DNA of 26,602 bases from an uncultured Ruminococcus sp. (GCA_900553675.1 USEH01000005.1:1-26602), one strand, 5' to 3'; shown: positions 1-8,166, counted from the stretch's first letter. Translations and numbers: made by a program. Notes: generated by a model from the sequence alone, not told the origin.

Positions 1-720
1 ACCGAAGACGCTGAAGCCATACTCGCCGCCGCCGGAATCATGCTTCCGGACGCTGAGACTACTGCCTGCGCAGGCAGCGTTGTAAAATGGTACGCATGGT
101 ACGACAGTCTGCAAAACTATTCCGAGGATGAAATTGTCAACACCGGTTACTTTACCTTCAACTCGAAATATGGCTGCACCCTTAAATGGGTTGAATGCAC
201 ATGGGCTGCAAGGTTCGACGATCTGGCGAATCTTGTTTTAGGAGGAACTCCGCCAGACTGCTACCCCGGCGACATTGAAACCTTCCCGGCATACGCCATA
301 AAGGGAGTTTTCCAGCCGGTAAACGATTATATCGACTATAACGACCCGCTTTGGGTTGGAACTGCGGATTTCGCCGCAGAGCATTTCTCACTTGGCGACA
401 AGGCTTATATGATCATCACCGACATCGGCATTGAGCACGTTTGCGCATACAACCGCAGAGTTATAGACGAGTGGGGCTTTGACGACCCTGCCGAGCTTTT
501 TGCCAACGACGAGTGGACATGGGACGCTTTCTTAGAAATGTGCAAGGACTTTTCCGACCCCGACGAGGAGCAGTATGGCGTTGACGGCTGGGGCTACGAC
601 AACGCTCTGATGGAATCAAGCGGTGTTGATATCGTAACCTACGACACCGAAAAAGACTGCTTTGTTCAGAATACGACGATCCGAGGCTTGAAAGAAGCGC
701 AAATCTCATTTACGAGATGA
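1..720 (+). CDS. Solute-binding lipoprotein copy 1, N-terminal part (5' truncated, frameshifted)
   Basis: This is the first of three tandem paralogues of a carbohydrate-type ABC solute-binding protein (SBP_bac_1-like). The frame is open from base 1, and alignment with the two complete copies downstream shows that about 34 residues, including the lipoprotein signal, lie before the window. The N-lobe matches the paralogues closely (EDAEAILAAAGIMLPDAE, NRRVIDEWGFDDPAELF, NEWTWD). Similarity stops at the FVQN stretch near base 672, after which this frame reads unrelated residues and ends at TGA 718-720. The rest of the protein continues in another frame. I see a single lost base, not a separate gene. 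No permease or ATPase gene accompanies it in view. The family call is firm; the sugar bound is unknown. Confidence 0.8.
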   Translation, partial: TEDAEAILAAAGIMLPDAETTACAGSVVKWYAWYDSLQNYSEDEIVNTGYFTFNSKYGCTLKWVECTWAARFDDLANLVLGGTPPDCYPGDIETFPAYAIKGVFQPVNDYIDYNDPLWVGTADFAAEHFSLGDKAYMIITDIGIEHVCAYNRRVIDEWGFDDPAELFANDEWTWDAFLEMCKDFSDPDEEQYGVDGWGYDNALMESSGVDIVTYDTEKDCFVQNTTIRGLKEAQISFTR

Positions 721-1346
721 AGAAAAACGACTGCATTTATCCGCTGTGGCTCAACGGCTGGCAGTTAAGAGGCGGCGCGGAAGTTGAGGGCATTGGACTT
801 AAAGAAGGCAAAACCCTGTTCTGGCTGAGAGGTACATGGGCGTTTACCGCTCCTGTTGCCGAAGTAAATCAGGTATGGGGCGATATCGAAGCGGGCGAGC
901 TTATGTTTGTGCCGATTCCGAGAGACCCCAATGGCGACGGCAACTATTACTGCACCACCAAGACAAACGGCTATGTTATGATTGCCGACTGCGATAACCC
1001 CGAGGGAGTTGCGCTGCTTGCATCCTGCGACAGATTTAAGGTTTTAGACCCCACGGTTATAAGCGTTGACAAAAAGCAGCTGATTGAAAAGTATAAGTGG
1101 ACTCAGGAAATGCTTGATATGTACGACCTATGCCACGAAATGGCAAACGGTCCTTACAGCGTTGTAGTTTATGACGCAGGTCTGGGTGACAAGCTTGACA
1201 GCGTTGTAAACAACTGCAAGGAGCTTGGCAGACTTACCGAGGCAAAGTCGTGGGCACAGGTAAAGGAAAGCTATTCCGAACAGCTGAAGTATTATGTCGA
1301 TGACATAAACAAGCAGGTTGAGGAATACACCGCTAAGCTGAAATAA
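717..1346 (+). CDS. Solute-binding lipoprotein copy 1, C-terminal part (other frame)
   Basis: This is the C-lobe of the first solute-binding protein, displaced by one frame. Read back from ATG 717, the frame stays open to about base 672 and gives YDDP...NLIYEMKKNDC, which aligns with NLDDP...ENMIYDLVKNDC of the intact copies, so the true junction is near base 672. Shared motifs follow in order: VNQVWGDIEAGELMF, PEGVALLA, DRFKVLDPTV and SWAQVKE. The tail is shorter and more diverged than in copies 2 and 3: it lacks their FDWNIRRSGASQT block and acidic end. The ATGA overlap with the upstream frame could allow coupled translation of a free C-lobe, but a lone lobe should not bind ligand. A terminator follows at once. 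Confidence 0.78.
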   Translation: MKKNDCIYPLWLNGWQLRGGAEVEGIGLKEGKTLFWLRGTWAFTAPVAEVNQVWGDIEAGELMFVPIPRDPNGDGNYYCTTKTNGYVMIADCDNPEGVALLASCDRFKVLDPTVISVDKKQLIEKYKWTQEMLDMYDLCHEMANGPYSVVVYDAGLGDKLDSVVNNCKELGRLTEAKSWAQVKESYSEQLKYYVDDINKQVEEYTAKLK

Positions 1347-1362
1347 ATACGCAATATTAAAT

Positions 1363-1394
1363 GCCGGACGGGGCTGCACCTGTCCGGCTTTTTC
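1363..1394 (+). terminator. Rho-independent terminator after binding protein copy 1
   Basis: A 7-bp stem GCCGGAC (1363-1369) pairs with GTCCGGC (1382-1388) across a 12-base loop, followed directly by TTTTT. It lies just after the stop of copy 1 and isolates it from copy 2. Confidence 0.85.
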
Positions 1395-1486
1395 TTTCCT
1401 TATTAAGGAAAAATCTTTATGGATATATCTTCCTGTTTCATTTAAATTAAACAAAATGCGGGGTCGGTTATTATAGAAAATGTTAA

Positions 1487-1515
1487 TTGAATTAGAACCC
1501 AAATGGTTGTATAAT
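1487..1515 (+). promoter_or_regulatory. Sigma-A promoter for binding protein copy 2
   Basis: TTGAAT (1487-1492) and TATAAT (1510-1515) are separated by exactly 17 bp. The promoter sits between the copy 1 terminator and the copy 2 ribosome site, so copy 2 has its own transcription start. Confidence 0.8.
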
Positions 1516-1588
1516 AAATACGTATCATTAATTTGAAATGATTCATTTGGGACAATACTAATATTATTATGAAGAGGAGACTTTAAAA

Positions 1589-3055
1589 ATGACAAAGCGA
1601 ATTGTTGCCATTCTGCTGGCGGCAGTTATGATACTGGCGCTTGTTGGCTGCGGCAAACAGAGAAGAGAACCCATTCAGCTAACATTATCCACAGAGGACG
1701 CCGAAGCTATACTCGCGGCTGCCGGAATCATGCTTCCCGACGCTGAAACCGCGGCAGGTGCAAATTCAGTGGTTAAATATTTCTGCTGGCACGACTATCT
1801 GCAAAACTATTCAGATGATGAAATAATAAACACCGGCTACTTCACCTTCCAGCAGAAGTACGGCGGCTCGGTTAAATGGATTGAAACCACATATGCAGAC
1901 AAGAACAACGACCTTGCAAACCTGGTTCTTGCCGGCACCAGCCCCGACTGCGGCGTTACCGGAACATCGAACTTTGCATGCTTCCCCATGGACTGCATTA
2001 ATAATATGTATCAGCCCATAGACCAGTGGATAGACTACACCGATCCCCTTTGGGCAGACATGGCAAGCGCGTCTGAGTATTTCTCTCTGGGCGATAAGCA
2101 CTTTGCAATAGTCACCGACCTTACATATAAGGATGTTATTACCTACAACCGCAGAGTTATGGACGAATGGGGCTTCGACGATCCCGCCGAGCTTTACGCC
2201 AATGACGAGTGGACGTGGGACGTTTACTATGAGATGTGCATGGACTTTTCAGACGGCGACGAGAACAGATACGCGCTCGACGGCTGGTATGTTGTAAACA
2301 GCTTGGTTGAAGAGTCCACCGGTATTACACTTATTGCCAAGGACGAAACCGGCAAGTTCTATTCAAATCTCGACGACCCCATTATCGAGGTTGCAGAGAA
2401 TATGATCTATGATTTAGTTAAGAACGACTGCTGCTACCACGAGGGTAACGACTACTGGGCAAACAGAAATGAAGCCGTTTACGGCTCCGGCATTAAGGAC
2501 GGCAAGTGCCTGTTCTATCCCTGCGACAGAGACGACGGATTCAGACTTCCCGTTGAAGAAATGAACAACATCTGGGGCGATGTCGAAGCCGGCGAGTTCA
2601 TGTTCTGCCCGCTTCCCAGATACCAGAACGGCGATGGTAAGTATTACCTGAACGCAATGCCCAAGGGCTACATGGTTATTCAGGGCGCTGAAAATCCCGA
2701 AGGCGTTGCACTTTTGGCAGCCTGCGAGCGCTTTAAAATTCTTGACCCAACCGTTGTCAGCATAGACGAGAGACAGCTTAAGGAAACCTACAAGTGGACC
2801 GAAGAGATGCTTGAAATGAACAGAACCTGCAACGCAATCGTTGCCGCAGAGCCTATAATGTTCTACACCGGCAACCTTCCTCAGAAGATGCAGGATATCT
2901 ACAACACCTTCGACTGGAACATCCGCAGAAGTGGTGCATCGCAGACGTGGGCTCAGCTTAAGGAAGCCAACCGCGATTCGTTTGAGTATTATCTCGAAGA
3001 ACTCAATGCCCTTATCAGCGAATATCAGGAGACCGGTGAAATAACCGAAGAGTAA
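1589..3055 (+). CDS. Extracellular solute-binding lipoprotein copy 2 (ABC sugar uptake type)
   Basis: This is a complete 488-residue family 1-type solute-binding protein. The N-terminus is a lipoprotein signal: charged MTKR, a hydrophobic core, then lipobox LVGC with Cys21 as the lipidated residue, which would anchor it on the outer face of the membrane. The mature part is rich in Trp, Tyr and Asp, as in sugar-binding members. GAGGAG at 1574-1579 places the start at ATG 1589. It has its own promoter and is neighboured by two paralogues, with no ABC permease or ATPase in view, so its partner must be encoded elsewhere, possibly left of the window. Substrate is unknown; an oligosaccharide is an inference from the GH26/GH9 genes 12 kb away. 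Confidence 0.9.
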   Translation: MTKRIVAILLAAVMILALVGCGKQRREPIQLTLSTEDAEAILAAAGIMLPDAETAAGANSVVKYFCWHDYLQNYSDDEIINTGYFTFQQKYGGSVKWIETTYADKNNDLANLVLAGTSPDCGVTGTSNFACFPMDCINNMYQPIDQWIDYTDPLWADMASASEYFSLGDKHFAIVTDLTYKDVITYNRRVMDEWGFDDPAELYANDEWTWDVYYEMCMDFSDGDENRYALDGWYVVNSLVEESTGITLIAKDETGKFYSNLDDPIIEVAENMIYDLVKNDCCYHEGNDYWANRNEAVYGSGIKDGKCLFYPCDRDDGFRLPVEEMNNIWGDVEAGEFMFCPLPRYQNGDGKYYLNAMPKGYMVIQGAENPEGVALLAACERFKILDPTVVSIDERQLKETYKWTEEMLEMNRTCNAIVAAEPIMFYTGNLPQKMQDIYNTFDWNIRRSGASQTWAQLKEANRDSFEYYLEELNALISEYQETGEITEE

Positions 3056-3340
3056 TCATTTGATACACCTATTATATAACAGCCGCGGCGAAAAATCCTG
3101 ACATAGGTTGTGGTTTTTGTCCGGCTGAGGGGCTGTATGTGTATTTACACTGATATAGTACCCGAAAGCAAGCTTTGGTTATCGGTCTTGCAAAAAATTT
3201 AAAAGCCGAATATGCCACCCTTCGCTGTTCGGCATGCGCTTGATTGTACTTTTGGAGGGAAACTGTTTTTGGTAAAAAGCGCGGGAACGGATTGACGCTT
3301 TCGCGCTTTTTCGAGAATATTATACGAGGAGATATTTTTA
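3056..3340 (+). promoter_or_regulatory. Leader of binding protein copy 3 with a perfect hairpin
   Basis: A 285-bp gap separates copies 2 and 3. A perfect 10-bp inverted repeat AAAAAGCGCG (3274-3283) / CGCGCTTTTT (3302-3311) ends in a T run, then GAGGAG (3326-3331) and ATG 3341 follow. The hairpin resembles an intrinsic terminator placed within 30 bases of the ribosome site, so it may end copy 2 transcripts or attenuate copy 3. A second inverted pair, GCCGAA/TTCGGC, lies near 3205-3233. I found no convincing -35/-10 pair. Confidence 0.5.
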
Positions 3341-4807
3341 ATGGCAAAACGTATTTTGGCTATAGCTTTAGCCGCTTTAATGGTATTTGCTTTGGTAGGA
3401 TGCGGCAAGGAGAAAAGAAAGCCTATCCAGCTGACTTTGTCCACCGAGGACGCCGAAGCGATACTTGCTGCTGCCGGAATCATGCTTCCCGACGCTGAAA
3501 GTGCAGCGGGCGCAAACTCGGTAGTAAAGTTTTTCGCATGGTATGACCCCTTCCAGAACTATTCTGAGGACGAGATCATAAACACCGGTTACTTCACCTT
3601 CCAGCAGAAGTACAACAGCAAAATGGAATTTATTGAGACTACATACGAGGACAGGAACAACGACCTTGCAAATCTTGTTCTTGCCGGCACCAGCCCCGAC
3701 TTCGGACCTGCCGGAACCTCCAACACCGCAACCTTCCCTATGAGCTGCATAAAGGGAATGTATCAGCCGGTTGACCAGTGGGTTGATTACACCGACCCGC
3801 TGTGGAAGGACATGGCTCAGGCAGCCGAGTATTTCGCTTTGGGCGACAAGCACTTTGCACTGGTAACCGACCTCAGCTTTAAGGATGTTATGCCCTACAA
3901 CCGCAGAGTTATGGACGAATGGGGCTTCGACGATCCTGCTGAGCTTTTTGCCAACAACGAGTGGACATGGGACGTCTTCTATGAGATGTGCATGGACTTC
4001 TCCGACGGCGATGACAACAGATACGCTCTTGACGGCTGGTATGTTGTAAACGGTATAGTTGAGGAATCCACCGGCATCACCCTTATTGCTAAGGACGAAA
4101 CCGGTAAGTTCTATTCCAATCTCGACAATCCGATCATCGAGGCAGGAGAGAACATGATTTACGACCTTGTTAAGAACGACTGCTGCTACCACGAGGGCAA
4201 CGACTACTGGGCAAACAGAAACAACGCTGAGTATGGTGCAGGCGTTAAGGACGGCAAGTGCCTGTTCTGGCCCTGCGACAGATCCGGTTTTACTCATCCT
4301 GTTGAGGAAATCAACCAGGTATGGGGCGATATCGAAGCAGGCGAGCTTATGTTTGCTCCCCTTCCCAGATATCAGGAGGGCGACGGTATCTACTACCTCA
4401 ATGCTTCTCCCTCAGGCTATATGATCTGTGTCGGCGCACAGAATCCCGAAGGCGTTGCTTTGCTCGGCGCTTGCGACAGATTCAAGCTTTTAGACCCCAC
4501 CGTTATTGATATCGACCGCAAGCAGTTGAAGGATACCTACAAGTGGAGCGATGAAATGCTTGAAATGTATGACACCTGCAACGACCTTGTTGCCGCAAAC
4601 ACCGTTATGTTCTACACCGGTGACCTTCCCAAGAAGATTCAGGATATCTACAACAACTTCGACTGGAATATCCGCAGAAGCGGCGCTTCACAGACATGGG
4701 CGCAGCTTAAGGAAGCCAACCGCGATTCGTTTGAGTATTACATCGACGAGCTTAACGCGCTTATCGAGGAATACGCAACCACAGGCAAGGCGTCGATAAC
4801 CGAATAA
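3341..4807 (+). CDS. Extracellular solute-binding lipoprotein copy 3 (ABC sugar uptake type)
   Basis: This is a second complete 488-residue paralogue, with lipoprotein signal MAKR...LVGC (Cys21) and the same mature fold as copy 2. Most positions are identical by eye. Differences cluster around residues 95-135 and 275-300, where aromatic and charged residues change (for example YPCDRDDGF against WPCDRSGF), so ligand preference may differ. The last ~40 codons before the acidic tail are almost identical to copy 2 at the DNA level, suggesting recent duplication or gene conversion. GAGGAG 10 bases upstream fixes the start at ATG 3341. A strong terminator follows. As with copy 2, no membrane partner is encoded nearby. 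Confidence 0.9.
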   Translation: MAKRILAIALAALMVFALVGCGKEKRKPIQLTLSTEDAEAILAAAGIMLPDAESAAGANSVVKFFAWYDPFQNYSEDEIINTGYFTFQQKYNSKMEFIETTYEDRNNDLANLVLAGTSPDFGPAGTSNTATFPMSCIKGMYQPVDQWVDYTDPLWKDMAQAAEYFALGDKHFALVTDLSFKDVMPYNRRVMDEWGFDDPAELFANNEWTWDVFYEMCMDFSDGDDNRYALDGWYVVNGIVEESTGITLIAKDETGKFYSNLDNPIIEAGENMIYDLVKNDCCYHEGNDYWANRNNAEYGAGVKDGKCLFWPCDRSGFTHPVEEINQVWGDIEAGELMFAPLPRYQEGDGIYYLNASPSGYMICVGAQNPEGVALLGACDRFKLLDPTVIDIDRKQLKDTYKWSDEMLEMYDTCNDLVAANTVMFYTGDLPKKIQDIYNNFDWNIRRSGASQTWAQLKEANRDSFEYYIDELNALIEEYATTGKASITE

Positions 4808-4826
4808 TTTCACACAATAATAGCAG

Positions 4827-4860
4827 AAGCCGAAAGGAGCCAAATCCTTTCGGCTTTTCT
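4827..4860 (+). terminator. Rho-independent terminator after binding protein copy 3
   Basis: A perfect 12-bp stem AAGCCGAAAGGA (4827-4838) / TCCTTTCGGCTT (4845-4856) with a 6-base loop leads into TTTTCTTT. Confidence 0.9.
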
Positions 4861-4865
4861 TTACA

Positions 4866-4908
4866 AAAAAACCACCGCCGGACAGATTAAATTCCGGACG
4901 GTGGTTTT
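4866..4908 (-). terminator. Terminator of the small minus-strand gene
   Basis: Inverted repeat ACCACCG-CCGGA / TCCGG-ACGGTGGT with one bulged base. On the minus strand it is followed by a long T run (A7 at 4864-4870 on the plus strand), so it best serves the 43-residue gene at 4918-5049. Confidence 0.75.
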
Positions 4909-4917
4909 ATGGGTAGG

Positions 4918-5049
4918 CTATTCGTTGTCGGAATCGACCTCGAAATACTTGTGTGTGCCGAGGCTAAGTGCCTCAGAGGTGAGCTTAAGTATTCCTAAAA
5001 TTGCGGCGATTGCGGATAAAAACGCAAGTATCCTCAAAACATTCTTCAT
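4918..5049 (-). CDS. Small single-pass membrane protein, 43 residues, unknown function
   Basis: This short frame reads MKNVLRILAFLSAIAAILG and continues through ILKL to a polar acidic tail (KYFEVDSDNE). It has one predicted membrane segment (about residues 4-23), a positively charged start and an acidic C-terminus. Three things support it as real: AAGGATGG is placed 7-14 bases before the ATG at 5049, a strong terminator faces the same way immediately downstream, and the codon choice resembles the neighbouring genes. It lies alone between convergent and divergent neighbours. No family is recognised. It could be a membrane regulator or a small peptide partner of an enzyme, but nothing in the sequence decides this. 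Confidence 0.65.
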   Translation of the reverse strand: MKNVLRILAFLSAIAAILGILKLTSEALSLGTHKYFEVDSDNE

Positions 5050-5193
5050 GCAAAACCATCCTTTCGTAAACGTAAGTATAACAAATTATGTATATTGACA
5101 GCGTTTTGTTGGCTGACTGAGGTTTCTTTTTTGCGACTGCTTATATTATAGCATACTATTTTGAAAAATAATAGTCCCATTTTGTAATTTTCC

Positions 5194-5222
5194 TTGATTT
5201 TTTTGATTACTGCCGTTATAAT
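5194..5222 (+). promoter_or_regulatory. Sigma-A promoter for the flippase operon
   Basis: TTGATT (5194-5199) and TATAAT (5217-5222) with a 17-bp spacer, about 50 bases upstream of the flippase start. Confidence 0.8.
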
Positions 5223-5275
5223 AGATATACTGCTTTCTTTTTGGACGGCTAAAGACGGAAGGAGGATGTGAAAAA

Positions 5276-6769
5276 ATGGCTGACAGAACCAAAAGCTATA
5301 AAACACTGTTTGTGAATACGCTTATATTCGCTCTTGGCTCTTTCGGCTCGAAGCTTTTGGTGCTGGTGCTTGTCCCGCTGTACACCGCCGCGCTTACGCC
5401 TGAGGAATACGGCACCGTAGACCTGATTGCCCAGACAGCTAACATCCTCATACCAATATTCACCCTTACCATCTCCGAAGCGGCTCTTCGTTTTGGACTC
5501 GACACCAAGTGGGAGTGCGACAGACAGAAGATTTACACCATCTGCCTGCGTGTAATGGCTATAGGACTTATTGCAATGGCAGGGATATTTCCGCTTTTAG
5601 CAAGGCTTGACTATCTTAACGGCTTTGAGATTTTGCTGTATATTTATGTCTGGACGTCATCTCTCCGCCAAATCAACATGACCTTCATCCGCGCAGTGGA
5701 AAGAGTCAAGCTTTTCGCCGTTGACGGAATCCTATGCACCCTGACAATGCTTCTTTTAAATATCCTCTTCCTGCTGAAATTTAAGTGGGGAATCTGGGGA
5801 TATCTGCTTGCAATAATACTTTCGGACGCTTTTTCTTCGACATTTTTGTTTACTGCGGGTAAACTTTGGAGATATATTACTTTCGGTAGAACAGATAAGT
5901 CGCTTATCCGCTCGATGATAAGCTATGCCGCCCCTATGATGCCCGCGACGGTGCTGTGGATAGTCACCAGCATATCCGACCACTTTATTGTAAAGTATTT
6001 TCACGGCGAGTATCTCAACGGAATACTTGTTGTTGCCTATAAGATACCCAACATTTTAACGACGGTTTTCACAATGTTTTCGCAGGCGTGGAATATGTCC
6101 GCGATATCCGAAAACAATTCAGCGGAGAGGGAGAGCTTTTACACCCACGTGTTCTCGCTGAACCAGTCGTTTATGTATGTGCTTTCCGCGGGGATACTTA
6201 TGCTTATCAAACCGATAACAAGGGTGTGGGTGGACGCTGCGTATTTCGAGTCATACAAATACTCCCCGATTCTGACTATCGCGACAGTGTTTACCTGCTT
6301 TAATGTTTTTTTGGGCTCGGTATATATCGCCCAGAAGAAAACAAAGCACACGTTTTACACCTCACTTGCCGCAGGAGTTATAAATATCATTCTGAATTTT
6401 GCGCTTATTCCGCGATTCGGGATCTACGGCGCGGCAATTGCAACCTTCGCCGCATATTTCGCGGTATTCTTCTATAGGATTTATGATACAAGAAGATATA
6501 TACACTTTGGATTTTCCATGTCGAAGCTGCTAATAAATACCGCTCTCCTCGGCGCGATGGCGGTGGTGAATATTATAGAGCTTCCGGCAATCGTTATGTA
6601 TTCCGCTCTGGCGGCGATATTCTGCGTGGTGCTTGCAATAAACCTCCGCGAGCTTTTGCGGATAGCGGTGTTTATCATCCCGAAAAAAATAAAATCGAAA
6701 ATCGGCTTTATCTCAAAGCTTGAAAATAAACTATCATTAAACGACTCGATTGAAGAAAGGAAAGACTGA
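5276..6769 (+). CDS. Wzx-like oligosaccharide flippase (MOP superfamily)
   Basis: This 497-residue polytopic membrane protein would carry a lipid-linked oligosaccharide repeat unit across the membrane. It starts with the family's typical N-terminus: a short charged stretch, then LFVNTLIFALGSFGSKLL and LVPLYTAALTPEEYGTVDL, the conserved first helix and loop of the polysaccharide biosynthesis/MATE-like fold. About 12-14 hydrophobic segments follow to around residue 465, then a charged tail. A ribosome site GGAGGA precedes ATG 5276, and the promoter lies at 5194-5222. The YdbC-like gene follows by two bases. The surface polysaccharide control genes begin 600 bp downstream, so it may export a glycan that they regulate; glycosyltransferases are not in view. 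The family is clear, the substrate is not. Confidence 0.87.
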   Translation: MADRTKSYKTLFVNTLIFALGSFGSKLLVLVLVPLYTAALTPEEYGTVDLIAQTANILIPIFTLTISEAALRFGLDTKWECDRQKIYTICLRVMAIGLIAMAGIFPLLARLDYLNGFEILLYIYVWTSSLRQINMTFIRAVERVKLFAVDGILCTLTMLLLNILFLLKFKWGIWGYLLAIILSDAFSSTFLFTAGKLWRYITFGRTDKSLIRSMISYAAPMMPATVLWIVTSISDHFIVKYFHGEYLNGILVVAYKIPNILTTVFTMFSQAWNMSAISENNSAERESFYTHVFSLNQSFMYVLSAGILMLIKPITRVWVDAAYFESYKYSPILTIATVFTCFNVFLGSVYIAQKKTKHTFYTSLAAGVINIILNFALIPRFGIYGAAIATFAAYFAVFFYRIYDTRRYIHFGFSMSKLLINTALLGAMAVVNIIELPAIVMYSALAAIFCVVLAINLRELLRIAVFIIPKKIKSKIGFISKLENKLSLNDSIEERKD

Positions 6770-6771
6770 TC

Positions 6772-7032
6772 ATGGCAGAACTTAAATTTGAAATCAAGGA
6801 AACACTGGGCGTTCTTTCGGAGAATGCAAAGGGCTGGACAAAGGAACTCAACCGCGTAAGCTGGAACGATTATGCCCCTAAGTACGACATAAGAGAATGG
6901 TCGCCCGACCACACAAGAATGGGCAAGGGCGTGACCCTGACAGATGAGGAATTTGAAAACCTGCGCAAAATAATCAACGGTGAACCGCTCGACAATGATG
7001 GCGACGATGTTGACGAAGCGGACATTTTGTAA
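6772..7032 (+). CDS. ydbC: YdbC-like PC4-domain ssDNA-binding protein
   Basis: This 86-residue protein resembles the YdbC family (PC4/p15-like fold; a Lactococcus YdbC structure is known to bind single-stranded DNA). Visible family features are the strand LKFEIKETLGVLSE, the aromatic-basic GWTKELNRVSWN, YDIREWSPDH, and the closing MGKGVTLTDEEFENLRKII, a characteristic strand-helix. The tail is acidic (DNDGDDVDEADIL). GGAAAG in the end of the flippase gene serves as the ribosome site, and the start lies two bases after the flippase stop, so the two are co-transcribed. Its function is probably nucleic-acid binding; a link to polysaccharide export is positional only. I see no clear terminator after it. 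Confidence 0.75.
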   Translation: MAELKFEIKETLGVLSENAKGWTKELNRVSWNDYAPKYDIREWSPDHTRMGKGVTLTDEEFENLRKIINGEPLDNDGDDVDEADIL

Positions 7033-7131
7033 GGTGTTTGCCAGTTTCGACAAAATGTGAACAGGCGCCGTCTGGTATTTTGCAATATCCGTCAAACTTA
7101 CAAAAACAGACTAAAATAACGTGAATTAAAC

Positions 7132-7160
7132 TTGACAATTGATGCGATAGAAGATATAAT
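7132..7160 (+). promoter_or_regulatory. Consensus sigma-A promoter of the surface operon
   Basis: Perfect TTGACA (7132-7137) and TATAAT (7155-7160) with a 17-bp spacer, the strongest promoter in the window. It lies about 225 bases before the first gene of the modulator/kinase operon, giving a long untranslated leader. Confidence 0.9.
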
Positions 7161-7164
7161 TATA

Positions 7165-7386
7165 TATGTATCAATAACCATGTGCAAATTTATAATGATA
7201 TAATTCAGGCAGGATATTTTCCGCCGTTAAAGGCGGCTTGCCGCAGAGGGGCATTTCTGATTTCATCCCGAATTGACATAAAACCCGCTTTAAATCGACG
7301 TCGGACGGCATTTGTATTGTTTTTAACGCTTTTTGGATTGAAATAAGTATAGCTCCCTCTTATTAATCAGCTTAGGAGAAAGATAA
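7165..7386 (+). promoter_or_regulatory. Long 5' leader of the surface operon
   Basis: About 220 non-coding bases lie between the promoter and ATG 7387. Hairpin CCGCC-GTTAAA-GGCGG (7221-7236) shares bases with GCGG-CTTG-CCGC (7233-7244), so the two cannot form together, as in attenuators or riboswitch expression platforms. I recognise no named riboswitch or EAR-type element. The part from 7033 to 7131 holds no gene or clear terminator. Confidence 0.4.
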
Positions 7387-8166
7387 ATGAATTCCAACGA
7401 AAAGGACTACATGGAAATAGACCTGATGCGGCTATTAAAAGCTCTGCTTCACCGCGCATGGGCGATAGTAATTGCTGTTTTTGCGGGCGCGCTTGTTGCT
7501 TTTGCCTGTGCCGCACTGCTTATTACTCCTTTATATAAGGCAAGGGCTTTGCTTTATGTCAACAACAATTCAATTAATCTCGGATCGGCAAGCTTAAGCA
7601 TAGGCACGGGCGATATTACCGCATCCAGAAGCCTTGTTGATACCTACACGGTAATCTTAAAAACAAGGACAACGCTGAACGCCGTTATCGAAAAAGCGGG
7701 TCTTCCGTATGATTATGAAGAGCTTTATAAGATGATAGAGACCTCTTCGGTAAACAACACCGAAATTTTCGAGATTGTTGTTACAAGTCACGATCCCAAG
7801 GAAGCTGAGGTAATAGCAAACACTTCGGCGTCGGTTCTTCCCGAAAAGATATCAAATATCGTCGATGGAAGCTCTGCCAAGCTGGTAGACTATGCGGTGG
7901 TTCCAAGCAAAAAGGATTCGCCAAGCATAACAAAGTATACAATTATCGGCGCGCTGCTGGGCTTTATAATCTCAGCCGGAGTCATTATTGTAATGGAGCT
8001 TATGGACAACCTTATTAAGGACGAAGAATACCTCTTGCAGACCTACAAGCTGCCCGTGCTTGCCGCTGTTCCGGATTTGGACGCTGAAACGTCGTCGTCC
8101 TACGGTGGTTACGGTTACGGCTATGGCAGCAAGAACAATAAGGTGCCGAGTGGAGGAAAGAAATGA
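7387..8166 (+). CDS. Wzz-like chain-length/BY-kinase modulator protein
   Basis: This 259-residue protein belongs to the Wzz/CapA/YveK group, which activates the cytoplasmic tyrosine kinase and sets polysaccharide chain length. Layout: a short cytoplasmic start with MEIDLMRLLKALLHRAW, membrane helix at about residues 26-48, an extracytoplasmic Wzz domain (YKARALLYVN, TITASRSLVDTY-like region, VIANTSASVLPEKI), a proline-containing segment before the second helix (about 178-202), then a cytoplasmic tail ending in a Gly-Tyr run (YGGYGYGYG). AGGAGA precedes ATG 7387. The stop overlaps the kinase start in ATGA, so the pair is translationally coupled. The Tyr-Gly tail, mirrored in the kinase, is unusual for a modulator. 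Confidence 0.88.
   Translation: MNSNEKDYMEIDLMRLLKALLHRAWAIVIAVFAGALVAFACAALLITPLYKARALLYVNNNSINLGSASLSIGTGDITASRSLVDTYTVILKTRTTLNAVIEKAGLPYDYEELYKMIETSSVNNTEIFEIVVTSHDPKEAEVIANTSASVLPEKISNIVDGSSAKLVDYAVVPSKKDSPSITKYTIIGALLGFIISAGVIIVMELMDNLIKDEEYLLQTYKLPVLAAVPDLDAETSSSYGGYGYGYGSKNNKVPSGGKK

Noticed and set aside
3377..4297. 306-codon minus-strand frame opposite binding protein copy 3
   Set aside because: It is the antisense shadow of a clear lipoprotein gene; its Val-rich sequence reflects that gene's codon use, and it has no ribosome site.
5075..5101. Promoter for the small minus-strand gene (TATACT with CTGTCA)
   Set aside because: The spacer is only 15 bp and the -35 box is poor, so I did not list it as a feature.
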